Below are positions 34,260-45,180 of a DNA stretch of 64,000 bases, piece after piece. The DNA comes from Scleroderma bovista (Eukaryota; Basidiomycota; Agaricomycetes; Boletales; Sclerodermataceae). The notes beneath the pieces are model-generated. The model was given only the letters and a program-made list of their open reading frames with translations. It was not told where the DNA came from and did not search any database. The translations under genes were made by a program, and so were the position numbers. The stretch's first letter is position 1; each line of letters starts with the position of its first letter. The stretch lies in NCBI GenBank assembly GCA_037178675.1, contig JAYMGJ010000475.1:1-64000 (forward strand), written 5' to 3'.

Positions 34260-35203
34260 TACGCAGCTATGGAATAGGTAGACGAATGAGCACTTACACA
34301 ATTTTGTATGCTGTACAATCCATGTAGATGGATTTGTTCTGTGTTCTACCATTGTGTGTCATACTGTAGCCAATCGTGGAATTTATTGCAATTGTATCTA
34401 ATACACTGTAATCTACCAATGCTAGTCTAGGATAATCGTCACATCAATCAACACTGTCGTGTCGTCATCCCCACTCTTCGTCACCGTCGTGCCTCAAGGT
34501 GGTGGTCGCGATCGTGATCGTGGCCGCATCGCAGCATGCGTGTGTGCCAGCGTTGGGATCGTCGCCAGTGGTCGTGGTCGTGGTCGCGCCGCAGTATGCG
34601 TGCATGCCGAGTGGTAGCGGAGGTGGTTGCGTCGCAGCATGCGTGCGTGCTGGCGCTTGGGCGTGCGGTTGCACCTATCAATGTGGGGTGTGGTTGCAAG
34701 CGCGGGTAAGTATGTAGAGGACATGTAACTACAAAATGCGAGAAACATCGCAGGGGCTGCGAGAGGTGCCAAGAGGGCTGCCTGATGAAGGTGAACCGCT
34801 TGAGTGCGAGCAGGAGGCGGTGAAGGTTGTCGTGATGGCAGTGGGTGCGAAAGGGAGGGTCGATATCGTCGAAATGTTGATGGAGGCCGTGAACGGTGAA
34901 CGCCTCAAGCGAGGCCACACTTTCCAGCAAAAGACACTACAGTCAGAGCGACGAGAACATACATGAGGACATATCTACCTAACGTGTACGGACTGCCACT
35001 CGGAGTAGGCAATGTATAGCGATAGCACGGTGGTATCAAAGACCATGAGTCGACGGGTCATCTTTGGACAAGTCGAGAGCAGAGACAAACGACAAGGGTG
35101 CCAGAGATCTTGACAAGGGATACACTAGTAGAAATGATCTTCATTTGCGTATAGTGACTCCTAAGTTTGTGTAGATGAGATACAATTCCGCTGGGCATTG
35201 CAA
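34260..35203. other. Intergenic region
   Basis: About 940 bp between SERC and the first tRNA gene. It contains the GC-rich repeat block at 34495-34680 and otherwise nothing supported. A minus-strand open frame through the repeat (34481-34930) encodes only His/Asp/Arg-biased low-complexity sequence and is not accepted as a gene. Confidence 0.5.
34495..34680. repeat. Diverged GC-rich tandem repeats
   Basis: Three imperfect copies of a unit containing GCAGCATGCGTG (near 34531, 34591 as GCAGTATGCGTG, and 34634), preceded by GTCGTGGTCGTGGTCG-type triplet runs. Spacing is about 60 then 43 bp. They look like decayed minisatellite copies. Confidence 0.6.
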
Positions 35204-35292
35204 GTCACTTTGCCGGAGTGGTTAACGGGATCGCCTGCTAACAGCCAAGCGGTTGGGCTTTGCCCGCGAGTGTTCGAATCGCTCAGGTGACG
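35204..35292 (+). tRNA. tRNA-Ser (anticodon GCT), with 7-nt intron
   Basis: The acceptor stem GTCACTT pairs with AGGTGAC, with discriminator G. The T arm is GAGTG-TTCGAAT-CGCTC, and the long variable arm is GGGC-TTT-GCCC, as in serine tRNAs. The anticodon stem ATCGC (35230-35234) pairs with GCGGT (35249-35253). The loop between is 14 nt instead of 7; removing 35241-35247 leaves CTGCTAA with anticodon GCT at 35237-35239, next to the canonical intron position 37/38. Confidence 0.93.
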
Positions 35293-35293
35293 C

Positions 35294-35300
35294 TTTTTTT
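35294..35300 (+). terminator. Pol III terminator of tRNA-Ser
   Basis: A run of seven T residues begins two bases after the mature 3' end. Confidence 0.85.
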
Positions 35301-35647
35301 ATTCCTTGCTGGTGAGCTTTTGTTCCCGCTCTCTTTCTTTCTCGTCCAGAGTACTGATATGATTGCGCGGCACGTATGTAGGATGATTTCATCGGAATCT
35401 ATAATAGTTTAATTGGAACGTTCCACGCAAAATACTGGAAGGTCTCAGTTAGACGATTGGGTGTTGCGGCAACATGTTCGAATGAATCCAAACTGCCATC
35501 ATGTTGCAAAGTTGATAGGAGGACAGTGTACATACATATGCAGGAGTTGTCGTGGCATGACAGTAGATTCGGCATATTTTGATCTGGCCGAAGATGATGT
35601 ATGTTGGGACAGCAGCCTTCCTGGACACTTGCGAAACCTTTTCTGCA

Positions 35648-35731
35648 TGCCCCATGGCTGAGTTGGTTACAGCGTCCGACTGTTACTCGCCGAACATCGG
35701 AAGGTCGTGAGTTCGAGCCTCACTGGGGCAG
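35648..35731 (+). tRNA. tRNA-Asn (anticodon GTT), with 10-nt intron
   Basis: The acceptor stem TGCCCCA pairs with TGGGGCA and is followed by G. Anticodon stem TCCGA pairs with TCGGA. The 17-nt loop is 7 nt plus a 10-nt intron at 35686-35695; the anticodon GTT is at 35682-35684. The T arm is GTGAG-TTCGAGC-CTCAC. Confidence 0.94.
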
Positions 35732-35735
35732 TTAC

Positions 35736-35741
35736 TTTTTT
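35736..35741 (+). terminator. Pol III terminator of tRNA-Asn
   Basis: Six T residues four bases past the mature 3' end. Confidence 0.8.
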
Positions 35742-35984
35742 GAGTATAGACGACTCGGCGTATAATAGTTGGGACCCGCACAGGGAGGTGCCGTCCTCTC
35801 TCCCACCCGCTCCCGTCGTCTCGTTTGTCGCGCACACATTGATTCCTGCCATCTCATTTTATAGCACTCGAGGCTCCCTCCTGTATGTACTATAGGATTC
35901 GGCCAGCTCATTCGCTGGCACATCGACTCTTCTACACGGATTCAAGGAACGAAAAAAAAAGAGCACGTTGCATAAATCATACCC

Positions 35985-35988
35985 AAAA
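35985..35988 (-). terminator. Short Pol III terminator of the minus-strand tRNA-Asn
   Basis: Four T residues on the minus strand just after the tRNA; this is the minimal fungal terminator length. Confidence 0.6.
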
Positions 35989-35991
35989 TGA

Positions 35992-36075
35992 CTGCCCCAG
36001 TGAGGCTCGAACTCACGACCTTCCGATGTTTGGCAAGTAACAGTCGGACGCTGTAACCAACTCAGCCATGGGGCA
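35992..36075 (-). tRNA. tRNA-Asn (anticodon GTT), second copy, inverted
   Basis: The mature sequence is identical to the copy at 35648-35731 on the opposite strand. The 10-nt intron (36028-36037) differs at two positions. The anticodon GTT lies at 36039-36041. The two genes converge with 260 bp between their 3' ends. Confidence 0.94.
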
Positions 36076-36132
36076 CCTGACGCTGACTTTCTCTGTATCT
36101 TTGTGAATCCGCTGGTTTCAACACTCGGAAAC

Positions 36133-37063
36133 ATGCCCAAGAAACGCTCCAATTCTCGGACGGTAGGTACGAGAAAAGACAGTCCTGCTATCCCTTGCTT
36201 TCCCGATATCACCCCCAAGAATGGTTTGGTATGCCGTGTTCTCTTGGAAGCCCAGATCATGACCATCAATGTCAGTCCTTGCATCATCATAGTAACAGCT
36301 CGCCCTTCAAGGTGATCGGACCGCAATAGGACTTTTTATCTGCCGAGGAGTGCAACAAGTTTGTCAGATTCATCGATGGATCACCTCTTGAGCTCACTCG
36401 ACCCAAGAAGAAGGGAGAAGCTCAGAGGGTCAACTGTAAGTTTGGATGCATATCGTGAGCTAGTTCAACGCTAATAAGCTGGCCCACAGACAGGTTCTCT
36501 GTGACCTCTGCATCGTTTGCCGAACACTTGTATTCCTTGCTTCTCCCGCACCTTCCGTCATTCCCTTATCCCTTACCTGCGGGTCGTTCTCGTTCTCGGG
36601 ATGACACTAAAATCCGGTTGCCACACTCTTGCAATTCCAACATTCGTATGTACAAGTATACCCCGTCACAACATTTTGGTCCCCATTACGACGACTCTGT
36701 CAAGGATGCAGCGACGGGGGCGATATCAGAATGGACGCTTCTGATCTACCTCACTGGCATCGAAGATGGCGTCAAAGGGGGGGAGGTGCGTGTTCACGGC
36801 TGCATACGTTGGCTATCCTGGCACTAAAATGCCTTGAAGACCGTCTTTTACAAAGATCAGAAAGGAACTCCAAGTGAGGCAATCGTCGCTCCCCTCACTC
36901 GCGGCACTGCCTTGCTTCATCGGTGCGTTTACCCCTGATATCATTGCTTTGTTCTGCCAACATCACGGGCAGGCATGGCTACGAATGTCTGCTTCATGAA
37001 GGCTCACCGGTACAAAAGGGGACGAAATATGTCCTTCGTTCAGACCTGATGTTCTTGGAGTAA
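36133..37063 (+). CDS. 2-oxoglutarate/Fe(II) oxygenase, prolyl-4-hydroxylase type
   Basis: The fold is the P4Hc double-stranded beta-helix. Iron ligands are H and D in QHFGPHYDDS and the distal His in GYECLLHEGSPVQKG. The 2OG-binding Lys/Arg follows in KGTKYVLRSDLMF. EWTLLIYLTGIEDGVKGGET and VAPLTRGTALLHRH complete the core. Four short introns join the exons; the third restores GGET+VFYKDQ. The start MPKKRSNSRTVGTRKDSPAI is basic, with no signal peptide, so a cytosolic or nuclear enzyme is likelier than a secreted collagen-type hydroxylase. Its substrate is unknown. It is convergent with RRP3, with stops 32 bp apart. Confidence 0.88.
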
Positions 37064-37095
37064 TCCAGAGTGTTGTTTTTGGCCATAAGTAGCTG

Positions 37096-38643
37096 TCAGT
37101 GACGCCGTCTGGATTTTTTGACATGTGGCATGCCAGCTTCAACTCCATCATCATCACGATCTTTGTCATCTCTCGTTGGACCCTCCTCGCGTCTCCGTTT
37201 TTTGCCTCCTGTCTTTGCCTGATCCTTCAGTTCGTTGATAGCCAATCGTCCAGCTTCATCCACGCGCTGTTTGAGTAGCATTACTTCCTCCTTGTTTGCA
37301 GGCCATACTTCAAGTTTCTTATCAATGACCTTCTCTATCCGTTGGAGAAGTTCCACGTCGTATTGCGTGACTATCGTTATTGACTTCCCAGCTCGCCCAG
37401 CACGGGCTGTACGGCCGACCCGGTGGATATAATCTTTAGAGTGGGTTGGGACGTCGAAGTTTATAACCATGTCGACGGACGGCAAATCCAGACCACTAAT
37501 TCCAACAATTTATAAATAATAGGTGGCTTCGCTTATCATTGAACTCACCGGCTGGCGACATCCGTTGCCACCAGGATCTTACGACCCCCTGTCTTGAACT
37601 TGTTCAGTGCACCCAACCGCTGACTCTGACTTAGTTGACCGTGCAATGGTACAGCAGGAAAGCCTAATGTGCGTAATATGATAGACAACCTGAGGCTTTT
37701 CGTAAATTCATGTTAGTTGCACCTGACTCGAACATACCGCTGTGCATCATGGACAGTTCTCGTAAATATGATGATCGAATTAGATGCCAACTCGTTGGTG
37801 AGGTATATTAAATGCACATCCTTGAGAATCAGTGGCACAAAGAGATAGTGTTGCAAAAGGGTCGAGACTGTCTGGTATCTGTATTGCTTCCACCATCATT
37901 CATGTTCAGCATAAGGAATTAAAAAACGCACTTGGATGATACTTCAATTCGCACCGGGTTTGATAGCGAAGCCCTTTGAAGTTTGGCCACTTTTGTAGTC
38001 ATTGTTGCAGAGAATAAATAGGTCGTACGCTCCTTCGGTATCACTTTGAGTATTTGGTCAAGGTCAGCACCAAAATCCATGTCCAGCAATCGATCAGCCT
38101 CGTCCATAACCTATCAAAAATAAGTAATCGGAGAGGACATTGTAGAGTGAATCGTACCAAGAACTTCAAGCTCCGGAGGCTGAAGCCTTTGGTGCTTTGA
38201 AGATGGTCATTGAGACGACCAGGAGTAGCAACGATGATGTGAGGCCGCTTGGCAAGAGCGACAGCTTGGGGCATTTTATCCACACCCCCGATCAATACCA
38301 GGCAACGTACACCCATCGCAGCACCCAATGACTCGAATTGCTGTGATATTTGGTATGCAAGCTCTCGGGTAGGTGCCAACACGACTGCAAAGAGTCCTTT
38401 CGGTTCTTCCCATAGTTTCTGGAGAATAGGAAGGGCAAATGCAGCTGTTTTACCGGAGCCTGTTTCCGCAACACCGATGATATCTCGACCTTGCAGAGCA
38501 TGAGGAAGCACTTCAGACTGGATTTCTGTGGGTGTTTTGAAATTTATCTTGTCAAGTGCTTCGAGAAGAGGGTCGATCAGTCCGAGTTCCCCGAACGTCG
38601 TTTTAGTTGACGCGGATGTAGAGGCCTCCTCCGGCGTTGGCAT
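37096..38643 (-). CDS. RRP3: DEAD-box RNA helicase Rrp3
   Basis: Rrp3 is an ATP-dependent helicase needed for 18S rRNA maturation in the nucleolus (human DDX47). Motifs are the Q-motif block [19 protein letters not shown] with [21 protein letters not shown] (I), PTRELAYQ (Ia), [18 protein letters not shown] (II), SATMT (III), [34 protein letters not shown] and [13 protein letters not shown] (VI). The C-terminal tail is Lys/Arg/Asp-rich. The start [18 protein letters not shown] at 38641-38643 is the natural ATG; the frame stays open upstream but lacks family support. About five introns. It is divergent from TRS130 (starts 179 bp apart). Confidence 0.95.
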
Positions 38644-38822
38644 TTGGGAGTTTTGACTTGAAGGACGAGTGGAAAGAAATTTCTCACACGGTATGAAGAC
38701 GTTACCGAAACTGGTTACTCCTATGCACAACAACTGCGACGCCTATTCGGACTCGATGGTAGCTCTGACTTGAACGAACCAAGGACCGATACCATAGCAA
38801 TCTACTGTCGACATCTGTGACA

Positions 38823-41800
38823 ATGTCAAGCCAGCGTGTTCTCGTGACATATGCTACAGCTCTGTCCTTCCAGGCCTCCGACACCTGGAAACAATTCTTT
38901 ACAGCATTGCGCAGCCAGCTACCTCTGCGTACCATACACTGGAAATCAGCCTCCCGTCCCAACCTGAGGACGATCCAGGAACTCGACATTTCACTGGTTG
39001 CTCTCGACTCCATTCGCGATGAGCACACTTCCCAGATTCCCGTCACTCTACTGGAGAAACCCCTGTTGAACATATACGTGGTGTCTTGCGAGGTGAGCTG
39101 TAGTTACAATCCAACGTACATAATGCGACTACTCCCGCTCTAGGATGCCGAGACCTACAAAACTATTGTCAAGAAGCAGTTAAAAGATTGGCAGAGCTCC
39201 GTTACACAACGCAAAAACCAGGAATGGCTTATAATCCACGTTGTGCATCCAGACACTAAGAACGTCGATCGCAAATTTTTTAACATGAAGGGCTCTGTCC
39301 TGGACAAGATCAGGGCAGATTTCAATGTCGACAAGCGGGACAGGTACCAGTCCCGGATTTCTCGTTCTGTCGGATTTCCAATAATCTATCCTAGGTGTGT
39401 TCAACTGGCGTGGTCTGTTGGGGAGCAGAGTCCAGCAGTCTGGGCAGCCCTCATCGGCAAGATAAAGGACGGACTCCTTTCGGCCCTTGATATAGCCGTG
39501 TCTTCAAGAGAAGAGGAAGTGAGACGTTCAGAGAGCCAACGTCATATGCCCGGATGGAACTTTTGTACATATTTCGTACTCAAGGTGAGCTACTCACGCC
39601 AAAAACACGCTGCACATAAGGAACAGCTTTTTTTTGTCAGGAAAGCCTGGCAACTTCTTTCGAAGGTGTCAACTTGGTCGAGGATGCACTGCAGCAGTAC
39701 ATCGAGCTCGAAGCTGCTTTTATGAGCGTTTTGCGCGAAAGGAATATGTCTTGGTTCGGGAGCCTTATTAATCCCACACCCAAGGATGATTCGTCGCCGC
39801 TTCTCTCCACTTCCAAGAAGCCGTACCGCGACCTAATCCTTGCAAATACAATTTCGGTTTTTGATCTGCGAATCTATTTGCTTGCAAGGCAGAGTGCGCT
39901 GCTCAATAGAATGCGACAACCCATTGAAATTTGTCAAAAAGCAATGCTGTTTTTGAGCGCATTTGGTAAACGACTACGGGAGGTTGAGGTACGGAGGTCC
40001 GCGTAAGGAAACGTCATACTGATCTCTGTTTTAGTCGGCGCTTCCAGAGTATTTTGTCGAGTCATGGATTTTCTCATCTGCCCTCAGTGTCGTGGATCAG
40101 TGTAATACCTGGGCTACTTCTTGGCCGGAAATGGAGGACACCACGCTAGCTCGTTACAACGCAAGCCAAGGTGAACTCCTAGAGCTTGCGAAGAGTCAGG
40201 TCGGTATTGCATTGCATATGGCTGGTTTTACCTAATGAGCACGTAGCTTGATGTTCTTGGAATCAAAGTTGGGCATCTTCCATCTTGTCCCCCATTTTCG
40301 ATGGCCACATATACCGTTGCCGTTGCGCCAAGTTCGCCATTGCCAGAAAAACGGTCTTCGTCACACCGGATCAGCAAATACGAAATCATGCTTGCAATAG
40401 GTGATGGTGAAGCTTTCTACGATCTTTATTGCAATATTTCAAATAGAGCAATCGATATGTACGTGAAAGCTGGGCGGCGGAAATTTGCTCTCAAGTTACA
40501 TGCTTGTCTCGCTGCTCTCGACAAGTATGTTCCAGCCTTTAAGTTTTCGTATTTGACATTGAATTGGCTACAGCCACCGTGGGCGGCTTTCCAACGCACT
40601 TACCATCTTTTCTTCACTCCCAGCCCATTATGCACCACATATGTGGACTTCCCTCGAGTCGCTCATGCTCTCTAGAGCAATTGACACTCACGCAGTGCTC
40701 AAGAAGCCGCATGACCGAGAGTGGATACACATCTTACTTGCATTCTTCAAGACATATGTGAACGAGACCACTTTAGAGTCTCTTGTTCCTCATGATATCG
40801 ATGAATATGTCACGAGGCTGGTCATTGCTTTGCGCGAAGCCGCGGAGAATTTGGATTCAGGTAGTCAACATCCCGTGGGCTTAATAGTCTGACATTTACT
40901 CATCGTCAGCCTTGCAGACCTTTCTCATCCTGACCATCCTGTCATGTCTTTTCGGATCACAGATGACGCGCAATGTAGTGCAGATGAAGATTTGGTGGAT
41001 TTAGTAGTGCTAGTGCACAATCATTTGCCATGCGTGCGCCCACCGCATACTTCTCGAGTTTATCATTCACCTTTACTCAGGACGTCGATGTGGATGAAAT
41101 TAGCGCTACGCTTATGGGCGAGGACTCTAGCCGATTAAAGTTTGTAGCCAAAGGAAAGAAACTAGTGTCAGGACAGAATCTTTTAATCTTATCATGCGCA
41201 GTGAGTGTTCGGGTTAGCTTTGTACTTCTTTGAATGACAACTTGACCGTAAGACTTCAACCCGTGGCACATACGTACTCGAGGGCACCGAAATCCAAATA
41301 TCTCATTTGCGCTTTCACTGGAACCACAAGGATGTTACAGGCAGCAGAACTTCGTGCAAACGTTCGGGGTTGGTTCACGTTCCTCGTAACCCCGAAGCCT
41401 TAGATGTCCAGCTCTGTCTCCCCCCCAAAAGTGAGTATTACTCACCAGAGGAAATTCACGCCTTGGTTACCTCGAGTCTATGTAGCTGCACTGGGAGCAT
41501 CTTCCCAGATCCAATTGGTCGTTTTTCCTGGACGAAATGATATTTTAACTGCAAACATACGGTTGTCCGTGACCGCTGGAATCATATTTGACTTTATAAA
41601 AGCTACGTTACATCCTGAGGGTGAGTGTTTGAATTTATTTCACTAATTCGGACTCATGGATGTATTGTGAGATAGGGGCATGCGAGATTAGTTCGTCAAC
41701 GGATTGCATTGATATCTCGGGTTTGCCGCGAGGTTCCAATGCGATTATTTTACTACCTCATTCGGATGCGTCACGATTTCGTGCTATTGTATGGCAGATC

Positions 41801-43329
41801 CCATCCTCCCTCGGCGTAATCTTAATAGATTTTTAGAAAATCAATGTTAGCATCACCTACAAGACAGCTCAACATCCAAACGTAACACGGACGTTGCGGA
41901 CATCTAGAACTGTCACTGTGGCGCTGCCCATTGCCGTGAACGTCGAAGATTTCTTCCGTGGTCAAATGTCCGCTATCCTATTTATGTGACGTGAACTTCA
42001 CTTAAACGCGACTTGCAGGTTGTTCTCGAGATTCACGATCTCAACCACTACTCACCAACACGTTCGGCTTTCATCGGCGAAGTTGCTTGGACCACCTGAT
42101 ATTCAGCGGGGTGTCAAGATTCGGGGCTGTCGTCCTAGTCACTCTGTCATGGTTAGTCGCGTTGCTGATTTCCGTATATCACTCTCCTGACTAGACGCAA
42201 CGCAAAGACAGCCGTTCCTGACCATCCTGTGAACTACATTTTTTGTGTAGAATCTGCAAATGGCCCAGGTATCTATTCTCTTTGACCATCGGCTCATTGA
42301 AAGTGAATTCGTTTCAGTTTTAGACCCTTTACAACTCGTTATTTTGTATCGACTCCTACGTGAAGGTAAAATTCTTCCTCCCAATGCACCCTGATTAGAT
42401 GAGTAATGTTAATTGTTACAACAGAGGTGGAAGCATTGGTGAGCGAAACGGTTCAAGATATTCTTAGCCAGCGGCCACAGGGAGATGAACAAGGTAATGA
42501 ATTGATAAAGAAAGTGGTTGAATATTTGGAAAGTGATCCTTCGTGGATTGAGCTGTACAATACCACAGGCGAACTCTTGATACCCAGTTCCCTCGATGTG
42601 GGCGAGGGGTTGACGGAAACATTTGCGTCTGTGCAGAAGGTGAGCGAAGGTCCAAAGACTAGCTGTCTGCTGACCTTGAGATCGCTCTGTAGAGATTGTC
42701 ACAACCCAACTCACCATCATCTGTTAGTATGTGGAGGGAGATGACCATACCCGTTGATGTGCCTCGCATGAATGTGTGACATTTCACTGAAGGTTAGGAA
42801 CATGTGTCTGATTCCTCCCTAGGTTATTGCGAATGCATGGATAGCACTTGAGCCGGCTCCAGTGCCTGAGGGGCATCTGCAGTCGCCAATCTATGCTGGA
42901 CAGCCACTCTTGGCCACACTTTGGATCACAGTATCTTTGCACTGGAGTGATCCAGACAATAAGCAACAGCAATATCGGACGCGCTATGATGTCGAGGAAC
43001 GAACTAAAGACTGGCTTATTTGTGGTCGGAAGCGTGGAGATTTTGTTGTACAGGTGCGGATATCGGTCGACGAGTTGTCTGGTCTCTCATGTAACACACA
43101 GGATGGAACGACTCTCAACGTTCCCCTCACTTTGATTGCGCTTCATCACGGAGAGCTCGCCCTTCCAAAGGTCAACGTAAAACCATTACCAATAGTGGAA
43201 GACGAGTCTATGCCAACAGTCTTGCCCAGTGGAGACACCCATCAGTCTCGGGGTGCTGCAACAGTTTTGGTCTTACCCAGGGGTGGCAGAAGCACATTTA
43301 TATTTGAAATGGGGGCTGACAAGGCCTAA
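38823..43329 (+). CDS. TRS130: TRAPPII subunit Trs130/TRAPPC10
   Basis: Trs130 is a TRAPPII-specific subunit that helps activate Rab GTPases (Ypt31/32-type) in late-Golgi traffic. Recognisable blocks are VLVTYATALSFQASDTWKQF, KSASRPNLRTIQELDISLVA, IPVTLLEKPLLNIYVVSCED, NQEWLIIHVVHP, FFNMKGSVLDKIRADFN, MPGWNFCTYFVLKESLA, SFEGVNLVEDALQQYIELEA and FDLRIYLLARQSALL. C-terminal parts include KTAVPDHPVNYIFCVESANG and a last exon rich in beta-sandwich-like sequence ending at 43327-43329. It needs about fifteen to eighteen introns of roughly 50 nt; I did not fix each one. The estimated length is about 1,200 residues. The middle region, 41000-42200, is the weakest. Confidence 0.9.
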
Positions 43330-43390
43330 TACTCCATCACTCGTGGATCATGCAAATAATATTAATGGATACTCTGGTCCTTCCATTTGA

Positions 43391-44909
43391 CTACTGGGAC
43401 CGAGATGCTACTGACCGTCCCTCCGGGAAACCAAACCAGATGCCAAGAAGTAAGGAAGTATTTGCCACGAGTAGTACTCCAGAAGATAAAGCTGTGGAAG
43501 GAAACACGTTCCATGCGTATTCTATTCCAGCTAAAATAGTGAGTCTGGGAACATGAATATCAGGAACAGAGCTCGAGGAAATTAATTTGCGCCCACGCAC
43601 TGGAGAAAGAATGGGTATTTTGTCCTTTGGCAGAGGAATGGGAGTTGTTGGAAGTACCATGAATAAAACTGATAGTGTAATGAGCGAGCGAAACAGATGC
43701 CGATCAAGTTCGACGTCATGAGAACTGTTGCCACATCTATCCATTGCATTAGAATGTGATGCCAGAAGCACGAAAAGGAACAAACAATCTGGTGATACAG
43801 GTGATAGCGCAGCAGGACGGGATGGCCGACGGAGACCCCTCCGGATGACTGCCAAGGCTCCACCGTCACTCCGACACCACCTGTAGAGACCGAAAGCAAC
43901 AAGTAGGGTGACATGACCAAGAAGCAAAGTCGTCGCCCATGTGGGACTTAAGAAAGTCTGCTCGTCTACGAAACCCCAGTTGACTGTCCATTTGTAAAGG
44001 AAAACACGAGAGAAATCGAAGGCGTTCTTTAGGTACGAACGGGTGTTTGCGCCTAAAAATGGCCGCGCAAGCAAAACCTGAAGAGCGACCAAGTTTATCA
44101 TGTACCGCGCAGTGGACATCAAACCATGTCGTTTGAAGAGAATTACGAGTAGTCCAGGAAGGTATAGCAAGGCAGACATCTTCACAGAAAGTGACAGACT
44201 GGGCACTCAAGTTAATACTCACACCAAGGACGCGGGAAACAACGCGTTTACCTGTAGAGCAATATTCCTATATCATCCATGGCGCCTTGAAAGGCAAGGA
44301 TAGCGGCTTGCGCAAAGACTACTCCCCAACAGTCATTGAATAGCCGTAACACAAAGATGGAATGCAGCCTCTTGCTCAGAGGCAAGAAGAGAAGAATCCA
44401 GTTCGGTACGCCTGTCTTCCTGTATATGGCGCATGACAGCGCCAACGAAACAAGGTAAAGACAGCCGAAAACTTGTTGCGCTGCTGCGATATTGCCGCCC
44501 CCTTTCGTTATGTAGTGGAGGAGATGGTAGATGTGGATATATCCAGCAGGATAACTGGCCGCTCATGAGCTTGTGGAGTTCGAGCTACTAGACATGCTCA
44601 CACGACGGGACCTGTGGGACCTGTTATTTTGGAGTAGTCTCGTTCACCATTCAAGTAGAGATCTATATGGACCATATAAGTCTCCCAGTCAATTTCTGTG
44701 TCTGTTGCATGAGTTGGTCGTAGTAACGACTGGACAAACAGAAGCGACTTACATGGGACCAACTTGATGACAAGTTGTGTGAGGACAGCATCGCCGAGTA
44801 CGACAAGACCAGCCAAAGCCCAGAAATACCGTTTGTCGAAGAGTAGGAAGTGGACGCAGTCATACAGCAGGCTGAAGAGGGTGGAAGAGGCTTGGGTGGA
44901 TTTTGGCAT
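43391..44909 (-). CDS. ALG3: Alg3, Dol-P-Man alpha-1,3-mannosyltransferase
   Basis: Alg3 adds the first luminal mannose to Man5GlcNAc2-PP-dolichol in the ER. The start [18 protein letters not shown] is at 44907-44909. Family blocks are [23 protein letters not shown] and [20 protein letters not shown], then [51 protein letters not shown] and [21 protein letters not shown] later exon gives [20 protein letters not shown] then FQQLPFL, and the last [17 protein letters not shown]. Multiple membrane spans are evident. The final intron (donor GTGCGT) restores [18 protein letters not shown]. It is convergent with TRS130 (61 bp between stops). Confidence 0.94.
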
Positions 44910-45180
44910 AATCGAATTGAAGGCGTACTGATGAACTTCAACCTTGCAAGCCCGCAACTTCAAGTCGGCGTGCCAACACGACGGCGTACCACGGTGTCCC
45001 ACAGACGCCCAAGTTACAAGAGTAAAGAGCACTACAAACTACAAACATTTTCGTCTACATACGGTGAGATTTGGCGTACATACAACGTATAACAAGAAAC
45101 AGCCAAGCGTTAATCATTTAGAGTCAGAACGGAAGAACATTCGAGGGAATGAAACAAAACGAGTAAAACACACGGAGTTT

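Noticed and set aside
34481..34930. Minus-strand open frame of 149 codons
   Set aside because: It is a His/Asp/Arg-biased translation of the GC-rich repeats with no family features.
35859..36326. Minus-strand open frame of 155 codons
   Set aside because: It runs through the minus-strand tRNA-Asn gene and the antisense of the oxygenase's first exon.
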